64,000 nucleotides of DNA from JAGWRI01 sp035700805 (GTDB lineage Bacteria; Gemmatimonadota; Gemmatimonadetes; Gemmatimonadales; Gemmatimonadaceae). Below, piece by piece: positions 9,027 through 18,093 of the stretch. Position numbers and translations under genes: made by a program. The stretch covers positions 1 through 64,000 of the forward strand of contig DASSOG010000048.1 in NCBI GenBank assembly GCA_035700805.1. Direction: 5' to 3'. Under the pieces are notes generated by a model that was not told where the DNA came from, did no database searches, and worked only from the letters and a program-made list of their open reading frames with translations. Positions within the stretch are counted from its first letter, which is position 1, and the number at the start of each line of letters is the position of its first letter.

Positions 9027-9854
9027 ATGGAGAGCATTCGTTTCGGGCGCCGACCGGGGCGCGGTGTGCAGCGCGTGATGACCGTGGGGTCGGCCGCGCT
9101 GGCCTCGCTGCTGCTGCTGTTCCTGGTGGCGCCGCTGGTGGGCGTGGTGGGCGGCTGGGGCGCCGCCGGCGTGCGCGCGCTGGCGTCGGACGCGGACTTG
9201 CGCGGCTCGCTCTGGATCACGCTGCAGACGGCGACGCTCGCCACGCTGCTCGGCGCGGCGGGGGGCATTCCGCTGGCGTACGCGCTCTCGCGGCGGCGCT
9301 TCCGCGGGCGGGCGCTGGTGTCGGCGCTGGTGGACCTGCCGCTGGTGGTGCCACACCCCGTGGCGGGCATTGCGCTGCTGATCGTGCTGGGGCGGGATAC
9401 ACCGGCCGGCCGCGCGCTGCTGACCGCGGGGCTGCAGGTTACGGGATCCCGTACGGGCATCGTGTGCGCCATGCTGTTTGTGTCGGCGCCGCTGCTGGTG
9501 AGCGCGGCGCGCGAGGCCTTTGACCGCGTGGACCCTCGGCTGGAGGCGGTGGCACGGACGCTGGGCGATACGGCGTGGACGGCCGTGCGGCGCGTGACGC
9601 TCCCGCTGGCGGGGCGCGGGCTCACGGCGGCGGCCATTGTCATGTGGGCGCGCGCCATCAGCGAATTCGGCGCCATCGTGGTGCTGACGTACAATCCCAA
9701 GGTGGTGAGTGTGCTGAGCTATGAGCGCTTCACCTCGTTCGGGCTGGACGACGCGCTGCCCGTGGCGGCGGTGCTGATCGTGCTGGCGCTGGTGCCCATT
9801 GTCGTGCTGCGCGCGGTGGCGGCGCCGGGGGCGCTGCCCGGGAGTCGCGGATGA
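9027..9854 (+). CDS. modB: Molybdate/tungstate/sulfate-type ABC permease
   Basis: A 275-residue membrane protein with about six helices and the binding-protein-dependent transport fold (SLWITLQTATLATLLGAAGGIPLAYALSR condensed in the first third). The coupling-loop region reads EAVARTLGDTAWTAVRRVTLPLA, the EAA motif that contacts the ATPase. VDLPLVVPHPVAGIALLIVLG and SEFGAIVVLTYNPK are characteristic of ModB/WtpB permeases. It overlaps the ATPase gene by 4 bases. No modA/wtpA binding-protein gene is in the window, so the anion specificity (molybdate, tungstate or sulfate) is inferred from family only. Confidence 0.8.
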   Translation: MESIRFGRRPGRGVQRVMTVGSAALASLLLLFLVAPLVGVVGGWGAAGVRALASDADLRGSLWITLQTATLATLLGAAGGIPLAYALSRRRFRGRALVSALVDLPLVVPHPVAGIALLIVLGRDTPAGRALLTAGLQVTGSRTGIVCAMLFVSAPLLVSAAREAFDRVDPRLEAVARTLGDTAWTAVRRVTLPLAGRGLTAAAIVMWARAISEFGAIVVLTYNPKVVSVLSYERFTSFGLDDALPVAAVLIVLALVPIVVLRAVAAPGALPGSRG

Positions 9855-10996
9855 TCGCGCTGGACGGCGTGACGGCGACGGTGGGCGACTTCGCCCTGCG
9901 CGAGGTCTCATTCGAGATCGGGCAGGGGAGCTACGGCGTGGTGATCGGGCCGGCCGGCGCGGGCAAGACGACGCTGCTCGAGGCGGTGGCGGGCATCGTG
10001 CCGGTGCGCGCGGGGCACGTGAGGCTGCGGGGGGTGGACGTGACGCGCCAGGCACCCGAGCTGCGGCGCGTGGGTATTGTCTATCAGCATTCCTATCTGT
10101 TCCCGCACCTCTCGGTACTGGAGAATGTGGCGTACGGTGCGCACAACCCGGCGCTGGTGCCCGAGATGCTGGAGCGCTTTCGCCTGGACGAGTTCGTGGA
10201 CCGTGACGTGAAGTCACTGAGCGGTGGCGAGCGGCAGGTGGTGGCGCTGGCGCGGACGCTGGCCACCAGTCCCGACATCCTGCTGCTGGACGAGCCCTTT
10301 GCGGCGCTCGACCCGCGGTCGCGCATCACGGTGCGGCGGCAGGTGCGGGCGCTGCACGCCGAGCGTGGGATGACGGTGCTGCACGTGACGCACGATTTTG
10401 CGGAGGCCGGGCGGCTGGGGCATCGGGTGGTGCTGCTGGAGCGGGGGCGTGTGCTGCAGGTGGGGAGCCCGGACGATGTGTTCCACCGGCCGTCGTCGGC
10501 GGCCGTGGCCGAGTTTATCGGGGCGGAGAATGTGGTGCTGGGGAGGATACGTGTTGTACGAAGCTCAACTGCGGGTACTGCGAAAAAAGCGGATGACGCG
10601 GATGACGCGGATACTGCAACAACTGCAACAACTGCAACAACTGCAATAACTGCAACAACAAAAACCGCGACGCCGCGGGAACGGATGGTGGAGTTCAGCA
10701 GCAAGGGGCTTACGCTCCACGCGGTGAGCGACATGCCCGATGGGGAGGCGCACGCCGTGATCCGGGCCGACGAGATTGCGCTGGCGCCGGCGCGGCGGGA
10801 GAGTTCGATGCGCAACCAGGTGGCGGCGCGGGTGGTGGAGGTGGCGTCGGCGGGCGTGATCGCGCACGTGACGGTGGAAGCCGGGGGCGTGGAGCTGGTG
10901 GCGGCCATCACCACGCGGTCGGCGGAGGAGCTGGGGCTGGCGCCTGGCCGGGAGGTGGTGGCGGCGCTCAAGGCGACGGCAGTGCACCTGTGCTGA
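9851..10996 (+). CDS. modC: Molybdate/tungstate-type ABC ATPase with TOBE domain and repeat-encoded insert
   Basis: A 381-residue ATPase with Walker A GPAGAGKTT (about 37-45), signature LSGGERQVVALAR, Walker B ILLLDEPFAALDP and a C-terminal TOBE-like domain (about 310-378) of the kind that binds oxyanions. It pairs with the overlapping permease gene. Residues about 240-274, between the two domains, are low complexity (ADDADDADTATTATTATTA) and are encoded by in-frame 9-base tandem repeats. This linker is absent from ordinary ModC proteins and looks like a repeat inserted without breaking the frame. TOBE sequence resumes normally after it, so the protein is probably functional. Confidence 0.82.
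   Translation: MIALDGVTATVGDFALREVSFEIGQGSYGVVIGPAGAGKTTLLEAVAGIVPVRAGHVRLRGVDVTRQAPELRRVGIVYQHSYLFPHLSVLENVAYGAHNPALVPEMLERFRLDEFVDRDVKSLSGGERQVVALARTLATSPDILLLDEPFAALDPRSRITVRRQVRALHAERGMTVLHVTHDFAEAGRLGHRVVLLERGRVLQVGSPDDVFHRPSSAAVAEFIGAENVVLGRIRVVRSSTAGTAKKADDADDADTATTATTATTAITATTKTATPRERMVEFSSKGLTLHAVSDMPDGEAHAVIRADEIALAPARRESSMRNQVAARVVEVASAGVIAHVTVEAGGVELVAAITTRSAEELGLAPGREVVAALKATAVHLC
10571..10660 (+). repeat. In-frame 9-bp tandem repeats inside modC
   Basis: The block begins GCGGGTACTGCGA (10571-10583), continues with GCGGATGAC repeated 2.7 times (10589-10612) and then five copies of ACTGCAACA (10613-10657, the fourth with one change). The unit length is a multiple of three and keeps the frame, giving repeated Ala-Asp-Asp and Thr-Ala-Thr. 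The same GCGGGTACTGCGA and GCGGATACTGC words occur in the repeat block at 18152-18300, so both belong to one dispersed family. Confidence 0.85.
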
Positions 10997-11091
10997 GGCG
11001 GCTGGCCACCCGCCGTGTTGCCGGCGTACCTTTCCCTCATCGGCCGGCGGAGTTGTCGCCGGTGCTCGGTTACCTTCATCGGAATCCTGAT

Positions 11092-12354
11092 ATGATCCGG
11101 TCGCGTGGTACCACTTCGCCGCTCGCCTTGGTGGCCGTGGCGCTCCTGCCGCTGGTGGCCGCGCCGCTGCGCGCCCAGTCGCCCGGCCAGTTCCTGGCGC
11201 CGGTGCTGTCCACCATCCAGGCCGACCAGGCGTGGACGCTGGCGCAGCAGAGGTCCATCTGCGAGATCGCGGCGCAACCCTTTCACGAGTCGGCGCGCGC
11301 GCAGGAGATGCAGCGCCGCCTTGAGGCCCTGGGGCTCCAGGCGCGCATCGATGCCGTGGGAAATGTGATCGCCGAGCGACCCGGGACGGGCCGCGGTCCG
11401 ACGGTGGTGCTGGCCGGCCACCTGGACACCGTGTTTCCGGAAGGCACTGATGTGAAGGTGACCCAGAAGGACGGGCGCCTGTACGGGCCCGGCATCGGGG
11501 ACGACTGTCGCGGCCTGGCCACCGTGCTCACGGTCGCGCGGGCGTACCAGCAGCATGGGGTACAGACCACCGGCCGGGTGATCTTCGTGGCCGACGTGGG
11601 CGAGGAGGGGGCCGGCAACCTGCGGGGGATGCACCAACTGTTCGAGAAGGAGTATGCCGGCCAGATCGACTACTTCATCTCCGTGGACGGCACGGGGCAT
11701 GGCATCGCGAGCCGAGCCGTGGGGAGCCACCGCTACCACGTGACCTACCATGGGCCGGGCGGCCACAGCTACGGCGCATTCGGGATCCCGAATCCCATCC
11801 ACGCGCTGGGCCGCGCCATTGGCGCCATAGCCGACCTGCAGGTGCCGAGCAACCCGAAGACCACGTTCAACGTGGGGGTCATCTCGGGTGGCACGTCCGT
11901 GAACTCCATCTCGGCGTCGGGCTCCATGGACATTGACATGCGCTCGGAGAGCGCGGCGGAGCTGGGCAAGCTGGACGCGAAGGTGCGCGGGATCCTGGCG
12001 CGGGCGCTGGAGGCGGAGAACGCGCGCTGGCCCGGCACGCGCGCGCGGTTGACCATGACCATTGACACGATCGGCATCCGGCCCACGGGGGCGCAGTCGG
12101 ATACCGCGAAGATCGTGCGGACGGCGGTGGAGGCCGCGGCCGCGCTGGGGTTTTCGACGCGGACCGGGGCGTCGAGTACCGATGCCAACATCCCGATTTC
12201 GATGGGGATTCCGGGAATCCGGATCGGCGGCGGTGGGCTTGGAGGCGGGGCGCACTCGCTGGGCGAGTGGTATGAGGATACGGCCGATTCGTACCTGGGT
12301 CCGCAGTGGGCGGCGCTGATTGTGGGGCGGCTGGCGGGCGCCACGGTCCGGTAG
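11092..12354 (+). CDS. Secreted M20-family zinc metallopeptidase
   Basis: A 420-residue protein with a signal peptide (LALVAVALLPLVAAPLRAQ) and the full M20 metal-site pattern. The motifs are VVLAGHLDTVFPEG (His and catalytic Asp), GPGIGDDCRG (bridging Asp), DVGEEGAGN (catalytic and metal Glu), a later Asp in GASSTDANIP, and AHSLGEW (last His). The dimerisation domain is in the middle (HGPGGHSYGAFG...). Members cleave dipeptides, N-acyl amino acids or peptide ends; the substrate here is not predictable. The start at 11092 places the signal peptide at the N-terminus, whereas upstream codons add unrelated residues. It appears to be a single gene, convergent with the SUF operon. Confidence 0.85.
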   Translation: MIRSRGTTSPLALVAVALLPLVAAPLRAQSPGQFLAPVLSTIQADQAWTLAQQRSICEIAAQPFHESARAQEMQRRLEALGLQARIDAVGNVIAERPGTGRGPTVVLAGHLDTVFPEGTDVKVTQKDGRLYGPGIGDDCRGLATVLTVARAYQQHGVQTTGRVIFVADVGEEGAGNLRGMHQLFEKEYAGQIDYFISVDGTGHGIASRAVGSHRYHVTYHGPGGHSYGAFGIPNPIHALGRAIGAIADLQVPSNPKTTFNVGVISGGTSVNSISASGSMDIDMRSESAAELGKLDAKVRGILARALEAENARWPGTRARLTMTIDTIGIRPTGAQSDTAKIVRTAVEAAAALGFSTRTGASSTDANIPISMGIPGIRIGGGGLGGGAHSLGEWYEDTADSYLGPQWAALIVGRLAGATVR

Positions 12355-12379
12355 GAGGCCGCGGCCGTCAGCGGAGCCG

Positions 12380-13699
12380 CTACGCGCTCGCGGCGAACAC
12401 CCGTCGGGCGCGGTCCACGGCGTGGGCCAGCGCGGGTATATCGGAAGGCTCGTTATAGACGTACACGCTTGCCCGCGCGGTGGCCGGGACCTTGAGGCGC
12501 CGCATCAACGGCTGCGCGCAATGATGCCCGGCCCGGACGCATACGTCATCCTGATCCAGGATGGTCGCCAGGTCATGCGGGTGCACGCCCTCCAGCGTGA
12601 AGCTGATCACCCCGCTCCGGTCCTCGACTGCCGCCGGCCCGTAGAGCTTCACGCCGGGAATCCCGGCCAGCAGCCGCTGGGCCAGCCCCAGCAACTCCAC
12701 CTCGTGCGCCCGCACCCGGTCCATGCCGAGCGCATCCAGATAGTCGCACGCGGCTTCAAGCCCCACGGCATCGGCCACGTTCGGCGTCCCGGCCTCGAAC
12801 TTGTGCGGCAGCTCGTTCCACGTGCTCTGGTCGTCATATACGAACTGGATCATGTCGCCGCCCATCTGGTACGGCGGCATCGCCTCCAGGATCTCGCGCC
12901 GGCCGACCAGCACGCCGATGCCCATGGGGCCGAGCATCTTGTGGCCGCTGAAGGCGTAGAAGTCCACGTCGAGCTCGTCGAGGTTCAGGGCGAGGTGGGG
13001 CGCGGCCTGGGCCCCGTCGCAGACAATGAGGGGGCCGGAGCGGGAGCTTTCGCGGCCGGCCGCGCCGCTGCCTGACCCGCCCGCCGCCCGCGCGCTCTCC
13101 ACGATGGCCTTGACGGGGTTGATGGTCCCGAGGGCATTGGACACGTGGGGGAACGCCACCACCCGGGTCTTTGGTCCCATCAGCGATCGAAAATGGTCCA
13201 GGTCCAGCTTCCCGTCCTCGGTCAGCTCACAGATCCTGAGTACGGCGCGCTTCTCCAGGGCGAGCTGCTGCCAGGGCACGAAGTTGGCGTGGTGCTCCTG
13301 CGCGGTGACGACAATCTCATCGCCCTCATGCAGGCTGGCCCGCCCCCACGCAGTTGCAACCAGGTTCAGCGCCTCGGTGGTGCCGCGGGTGAAGATCAGC
13401 CGGTTGGCGTCCTTCACGCCCACGAACCGGGCCACGCGCTTGCGCGCCCGGTCGTACCGCTCGGTGGAGCGCGCCGAGAGACGGTAGGCGCCGCGGTGAG
13501 GGTTGGCGTAGTCGGTCTCGTAATACTCGCGAATGGCGTCCAGCACGACGCGGGGCTTCATGGAGGTCGCGGCGGAATCCAGGTAGTGGAGTCCCGGGTT
13601 CGCGGCGAGCAGCGGGAAATCCGAACGGGGGGCCAGCGGGGCGCCGGGCTTGTGGGCTGTCGTGGCCAGTGCATCCGCCACGGTCTTCAGCGTCGTCAC
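12380..13699 (-). CDS. sufS: Cysteine desulfurase SufS
   Basis: A PLP enzyme of 439 residues that takes sulfur from cysteine for Fe-S cluster assembly. The PLP lysine is K254 in SGHKMLGP and the persulfide-forming cysteine is C394 in RAGHHCAQP; HANFVPWQQL and FEAGTPN are also family typical. It is slightly longer than the usual 405-415 because of a Gly/Ser/Ala-rich insert near residues 205-225 (AAGGSGSGAAGRE). GTG 13699 is the start, overlapping the Rieske gene stop as GTGA. It is the last gene of the SUF operon. Confidence 0.93.
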   Translation of the reverse strand: MTTLKTVADALATTAHKPGAPLAPRSDFPLLAANPGLHYLDSAATSMKPRVVLDAIREYYETDYANPHRGAYRLSARSTERYDRARKRVARFVGVKDANRLIFTRGTTEALNLVATAWGRASLHEGDEIVVTAQEHHANFVPWQQLALEKRAVLRICELTEDGKLDLDHFRSLMGPKTRVVAFPHVSNALGTINPVKAIVESARAAGGSGSGAAGRESSRSGPLIVCDGAQAAPHLALNLDELDVDFYAFSGHKMLGPMGIGVLVGRREILEAMPPYQMGGDMIQFVYDDQSTWNELPHKFEAGTPNVADAVGLEAACDYLDALGMDRVRAHEVELLGLAQRLLAGIPGVKLYGPAAVEDRSGVISFTLEGVHPHDLATILDQDDVCVRAGHHCAQPLMRRLKVPATARASVYVYNEPSDIPALAHAVDRARRVFAASA

Positions 13700-14076
13700 G
13701 ATGCGGCCTCCGACGCGGGCCCCCGCGCGCCTGCCGACGCGGCGTCCACGGACACTGGACGCCGTGGGCCGACGAGGATCTGCCCGCCCTCGATGCGTGT
13801 TTCGTACTGAGGCACCGGCTCCGTTGCCGGCCCCTTGAGCACCGCGCCGCTCTGGCAATTGAAGCGCGCCCCGTGCCACGCGCACTCCAGCGTGCCGTCG
13901 GCGTGCAGGACGCCGTCGGACAGCAGGAACGCCGCGTGGGTGCAGCAGTCGTGCAGCGCGCCAATGCGACCGCCGGAGTTGTAGAGACACACGGCGTCGC
14001 CCGCGGCGGTGGTCACGCCCAGCAGCTCGCCCTCAGGCAGGTCGGCCACGCTGGCCACGGGCTCAAACTGGCTCAC
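13696..14076 (-). CDS. Rieske [2Fe-2S] ferredoxin of the SUF operon
   Basis: A 126-residue protein with the Rieske ligand pattern CTH (about residues 44-46) and CAWH about 18 residues later, matching C-x-H and C-x2-H. This is the small 'non-heme iron oxygenase ferredoxin subunit' type often found inside SUF operons, where it may supply electrons for cluster assembly. It is translated from GTG 14076, which overlaps the SufU stop, and its own stop overlaps the SufS start. The tail after about residue 105 is Ala/Gly-rich. Confidence 0.85.
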   Translation of the reverse strand: MSQFEPVASVADLPEGELLGVTTAAGDAVCLYNSGGRIGALHDCCTHAAFLLSDGVLHADGTLECAWHGARFNCQSGAVLKGPATEPVPQYETRIEGGQILVGPRRPVSVDAASAGARGPASEAAS

Positions 14077-14552
14077 GCGCCCTCCCGCTCCCCTGCGCCT
14101 TCGGTGGAGACGCTGGCTTCGTCCGTTCCTTCCTCCAGCGCCGACCGCAGCGCATGCCACGCCAGGCTCGCGCACTTCACGCGCATGGGGAATTCGGAGA
14201 CGCCACCCAGCGCCGCCAGGGAGCCGAGCTGCTCCCGCTCGGCTTCCGCGCTCACGGCGCCGACAAAGATGTCATGCATGTGCTCGGCCAGGGCGCCGGC
14301 CTCCTGCGTGCTCTTGCCACGGACGGCGGCGGTCATCATGGACGCCGAGGCCTTGGAGATGGCGCATCCCTGTCCCTGGAAGCTCACGTCGGCAACGCGT
14401 CCGTCCTCCACCTTCAGCCAGAGCGTCAACTGGTCGCCGCACAGCGGGTTGTGGCCTTCCACCTTCCGGTTGGCGTCGGCCATCTCCCGGAAGTTCCTCG
14501 GCTTACGATTATGCTCAAGGATGACTTCCTGGTACAGCGCGTCACGCGACAC
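14073..14552 (-). CDS. sufU: SufU-type (NifU/IscU-like) scaffold or sulfur-transfer protein
   Basis: A 159-residue protein with the three conserved cysteines of the SufU/IscU family (NPLCGDQL, GQGCAIS, VKCASLAW) and the N-terminal LYQEVILEHNRKPRN. SufU accepts sulfur from SufS and in SUF operons sits next to it. The start is GTG 14552, overlapping the SufD stop by one base. The Glu/Ala-rich tail after about residue 140 is not conserved in the family. Confidence 0.9.
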   Translation of the reverse strand: MSRDALYQEVILEHNRKPRNFREMADANRKVEGHNPLCGDQLTLWLKVEDGRVADVSFQGQGCAISKASASMMTAAVRGKSTQEAGALAEHMHDIFVGAVSAEAEREQLGSLAALGGVSEFPMRVKCASLAWHALRSALEEGTDEASVSTEGAGEREGA

Positions 14553-15865
14553 TAGCTCACCCCGGCAAACCGCGCGAGTGTCATGGCCTTCAGTTCCTCG
14601 CGCACGGCCTGGTTCTCGATGGTCTCCAGCACGTCGGCGGCAAAGGCATAGGTCAGCAGCCGCCGAGCCTCGTCGGCGCCGATGCCGCGACTCTTCATGT
14701 AGAAGAGCGAATTCTCGTCCAGCCGCCCCACGGTGGCGCCATGGGTGCACTTCACGTCGTCCGCGAAGATCTCGAGCTGCGGCTTGGTGTCCGCCTGCGC
14801 GCGCTCCGACAGCAGGAGGTTGTTGTTGGTCTGCTTGGAGTCCGTCTGCTGCGCAATGGCCCGCACGTACACCTTGCCGTTGAACACGCCGTGCGACTGG
14901 CCGTCCATCATGCCCTTGTACAGCTCGCGGCTGAAGCAGTGGGGTTGCGCGTGCTCAATGCGGGTCTGGTGATCGCCGTGCTGCTGCCCGTCCAGCATGT
15001 AGAGTCCGTTCAGCGTGGCGCCACTCCCCTCGCCGTCCAGCACCGTGTTGATGTTGGTGCGCGAAAGCGCCGCCCCGGTGGCCAGCGAGAACGAGATGTA
15101 GTGGCTGTCGCGCGCCTGCCGGACCTCCGCCGTCCCCACATGATAGGCGCGCAAACCCTCGCGCTGCATCTTGTAGTGGGTCAGCGTCGCGCGCTCACCC
15201 ACCAGCACCTCGCTCACGGCGTTGGTGAAGTACGCGGCATCGTCCAGCCCCACGTAGCTCTCGATGACGGTCGCCTTCGCGTTCCGCTCCGCCACGATGA
15301 GGTTGCGCGGATAGCTGACGCCGTTCTCCCCATGGCGATCCGTGACGAACATCAGGTGAATGGGATGTTCCACCTCCGCATGCGCCGCGATGCGTACCAC
15401 GGCGCCGTCGTTCAGGAAGGCGGTGTTCAGCGCGGTGAACGGCTGGGTATCGCCGGGCGCGATGGAGCCCACGCGCCGCGCGATCTCCGGCAGCTCCTCC
15501 CACGCGCGCGCCAGCGGCACGACCTGCACATCGCCGGGCAGGCGCTCCAGGTGCGACAGCTCGGGCGCAAAGCGTCCATTCACGAAGACCACCAGGTGCC
15601 ACTGCTTGGGACTCGCGAACAGGAAGGGCTCGATCTCGGTGCGCCGCACATCCCCGCTCACGGCCGTGAGCGGAACGAACTGGCGCTCGGCGATGGGCGA
15701 CACGCTGGTGAAGTGCCAGTCCTCGTTCTTGGTCGTGGGATAGCCCATCTGCGTGAAGCGCTCCAGCGCCGAGCTGCGCATGACGCGCACCCACTCAGGC
15801 GCCTCGCCGCCACCATCGGCCGCGAAGGTCCGGAACTGCTCCACGAATGCCACGGCGTCGGTCAC
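14552..15865 (-). CDS. sufD: Fe-S cluster assembly protein SufD
   Basis: The 437-residue beta-helix protein is a partner of SufB in the SufBC2D scaffold. Typical features are the N-terminal TTKNEDWHFTSV, the repeated beta-strands in the middle and the C-terminal KCTHGATVGRLDENSLFYMKSRGI-type region, seen here as CTHGATVGRLDENSLFYMKS. Translation begins at GTG 15865, overlapping the SufC stop (GTGA). Confidence 0.93.
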   Translation of the reverse strand: MTDAVAFVEQFRTFAADGGGEAPEWVRVMRSSALERFTQMGYPTTKNEDWHFTSVSPIAERQFVPLTAVSGDVRRTEIEPFLFASPKQWHLVVFVNGRFAPELSHLERLPGDVQVVPLARAWEELPEIARRVGSIAPGDTQPFTALNTAFLNDGAVVRIAAHAEVEHPIHLMFVTDRHGENGVSYPRNLIVAERNAKATVIESYVGLDDAAYFTNAVSEVLVGERATLTHYKMQREGLRAYHVGTAEVRQARDSHYISFSLATGAALSRTNINTVLDGEGSGATLNGLYMLDGQQHGDHQTRIEHAQPHCFSRELYKGMMDGQSHGVFNGKVYVRAIAQQTDSKQTNNNLLLSERAQADTKPQLEIFADDVKCTHGATVGRLDENSLFYMKSRGIGADEARRLLTYAFAADVLETIENQAVREELKAMTLARFAGVS

Positions 15866-16626
15866 GCGCGCGCCCCGGCCGGTACGCCGCCGGTGAGCCA
15901 GTCGTAGCCCTTGGCCTCCAGCTCCAGCGCCAGCTCCTTGCCGCCGGACTTGATGATGCGGCCGTGCGCCAGCACGTGCACCACGTCGGGCACGATGTAG
16001 TTGAGCAGGCGCTGATAGTGCGTCACCACGATGGTCGCGTTGTCAGGACGCCGGAGCGTGTTCACGCCGTCGGCCACGATGCGCAGGGCGTCAATGTCCA
16101 GCCCCGAGTCGGTCTCGTCCAGGATGGCGAGCCTGGGCTCCAGCACGGCCATCTGCAGGATCTCGTTCCGCTTCTTCTCGCCGCCGGAGAAGCCCGCGTT
16201 CACGGAGCGGCTCAGCATCTCGGGCTCCATCTCCACCAGCTTGAGCTTGTCGTCCATGATGCCGGCGAACTCCAGGGGGTCCACCTCTTCCTCGCCGCGC
16301 GCCTTGCGGATTTCGTTGTACGCCGCGCGGAAGAAGTAGGCGTTGGATACGCCTGGAATCTCCACGGGGTACTGGAAGGCCATGAAGACGCCGGCCTGCG
16401 CGCGCGCCTCGGGCTCCATGTCCAGCAGGTCGTGGCCGTCGTACGTGACGGAGCCGCCGGTGACCTCGTACGCCGGATTGCCGGCCAGCACCTGCGCCAG
16501 CGTGCTCTTGCCGCTGCCGTTGGGCCCCATGATGGCATGCACCTCGCCCGCGTTCACGGTGAGGTCAATGCCCTTCAGGATCTGCTTATCTCCCACATTG
16601 GCCGTGAGGCCGAGTATTTCCAGCAT
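15862..16626 (-). CDS. sufC: Fe-S cluster assembly ATPase SufC
   Basis: A 254-residue ABC-type ATPase without membrane domains, with Walker A GPNGSGKST, signature FSGGEKKRNEILQM and Walker B AILDETDSGLD, all typical of SufC. It drives conformational change of the SufB-SufD scaffold. It lies 33 bases after sufB and overlaps sufD. Confidence 0.95.
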   Translation of the reverse strand: MLEILGLTANVGDKQILKGIDLTVNAGEVHAIMGPNGSGKSTLAQVLAGNPAYEVTGGSVTYDGHDLLDMEPEARAQAGVFMAFQYPVEIPGVSNAYFFRAAYNEIRKARGEEEVDPLEFAGIMDDKLKLVEMEPEMLSRSVNAGFSGGEKKRNEILQMAVLEPRLAILDETDSGLDIDALRIVADGVNTLRRPDNATIVVTHYQRLLNYIVPDVVHVLAHGRIIKSGGKELALELEAKGYDWLTGGVPAGARA

Positions 16627-16659
16627 GCTGAATGGTACCGGGATGAAGGGGTGGAACGA

Positions 16660-18093
16660 CTAACCGACGCTGCCTTCCAGCGTGATACCCAGGAGTTGCT
16701 GCGCCTCGAGCGCGAATTCCATGGGCAGCTCCCTGAACACTTCCTTGCAGAAGCCGCTCACGATCATGCTCACCGCCTGTTCGGCGCTGAGTCCGCGCTG
16801 CTTGAGGTAGAAGATCTGGTCCTCGCCGATCTTGGACGTGCTGGCCTCGTGCTCCACCTGCGCGGTGTTGTTCTTGACCTCGATGTACGGGAAGGTGTGC
16901 GCCCCGCACTTGTTGCCCACCAGCATGGAGTCGCACTGCGTGTAGCTGCGCGCGCCGTCGGCCTTGGGGCCCACGTACACGCGCCCGCGATACGAATTCT
17001 GGCCATGGCCCACGCTGATGCCCTTGGACACGATGTTGCTCCTGGTGTTCCGGCCCAGGTGCAGCATCTTGGTGCCGGTGTCGGTCTGCTGGTAGTTGTT
17101 GACGATGGCCACCGAGTAGAACTCGCCCACCGAGTTGTCGCCCTGCAGGATCACGCTGGGATACTTCCACGTGATGGCCGAGCCCGTCTCCACCTGCGTC
17201 CAGGAGATCTTGGAATTCTCAAAGGCCTTGCCGCGCTTGGTGACAAAGTTGTAGACGCCGCCCTTGCCGTGCTCGTCCCCCGCAAACCAGTTCTGCACCG
17301 TGGAGTACTTGATGGTGGCGCCCTTGAGGGCCACGAGTTCCACCACGGCCGCGTGGAGCTGGTTGGTGTCGCGCTTGGGCGCGGTGCACCCCTCCAGGTA
17401 GCTCACGTAGGCGCCTTCGTCCGCCACGATCAGCGTGCGCTCAAACTGGCCGGTGCTGGCGGCGTTGATGCGGAAGTACGTGGACAGCTCGATGGGGCAG
17501 CGCACCCCCTTGGGCACGTAGCAGAACGAGCCATCGCTGAACACGGCGGAGTTCAGCGCGGCAAAGAAGTTGTCGCTGTAGGGGACCACCGATCCCAGGT
17601 ACTTCTCCACCAGGTCGGGGTGGGTCTGGATGGCCTCGCCCATCGAGCAGAAGATGATCCCATGCTCGGCGAGCTGGCTCCGCATGGTGGTGCCCACCGA
17701 CACGGAATCGAAGATGGCGTCCACCGCCACGCCGGCCAGCAGCTTCTGCTCCTGGAGCGGGATGCCCAGCTTCGCGTACGTCTTGAGGAGCTCGGGATCC
17801 ACCTCGTCCAGCGACTGCTTGGGCTTGACCGACTTGGGCGCCGAGTAGTAGCTGGCGGCCTGGTAGTCGATGGGGTTGTAGTGGACGTTGGGCCAGTGCG
17901 GCTCCGTCATGGTCTGCCAGCGCCGGAAGGCCTTGAGGCGCCAGTTGAGCATGAACTCGGGCTCGTCCTTCTTGGACGCGATCAGGCGGATGACGTCCTC
18001 GCTGAGGCCGGGCGGAATGGTGTCCGCCTCAACCTCGGTGACGAAGCCGTACTCGTACTCTTTAGTGACCAGCGCGTCGATGGACGAACTCAT
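16660..18093 (-). CDS. sufB: Fe-S cluster assembly scaffold SufB
   Basis: A 477-residue protein, normal for SufB, with the family features RRWQTMTEPHWP, GVRCPIELSTYFRINAASTG, and the C-terminal KCGAHTFPYIEVKNNTAQVEHEAS segment holding cluster-binding residues. It is first in the operon sufB-C-D-U-rieske-sufS. ATG 18093 is preferred over an upstream ATG at 18111 because GGGGAG lies 8 bases before it. No Rrf2-type regulator gene is adjacent. Confidence 0.95.
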   Translation of the reverse strand: MSSSIDALVTKEYEYGFVTEVEADTIPPGLSEDVIRLIASKKDEPEFMLNWRLKAFRRWQTMTEPHWPNVHYNPIDYQAASYYSAPKSVKPKQSLDEVDPELLKTYAKLGIPLQEQKLLAGVAVDAIFDSVSVGTTMRSQLAEHGIIFCSMGEAIQTHPDLVEKYLGSVVPYSDNFFAALNSAVFSDGSFCYVPKGVRCPIELSTYFRINAASTGQFERTLIVADEGAYVSYLEGCTAPKRDTNQLHAAVVELVALKGATIKYSTVQNWFAGDEHGKGGVYNFVTKRGKAFENSKISWTQVETGSAITWKYPSVILQGDNSVGEFYSVAIVNNYQQTDTGTKMLHLGRNTRSNIVSKGISVGHGQNSYRGRVYVGPKADGARSYTQCDSMLVGNKCGAHTFPYIEVKNNTAQVEHEASTSKIGEDQIFYLKQRGLSAEQAVSMIVSGFCKEVFRELPMEFALEAQQLLGITLEGSVG

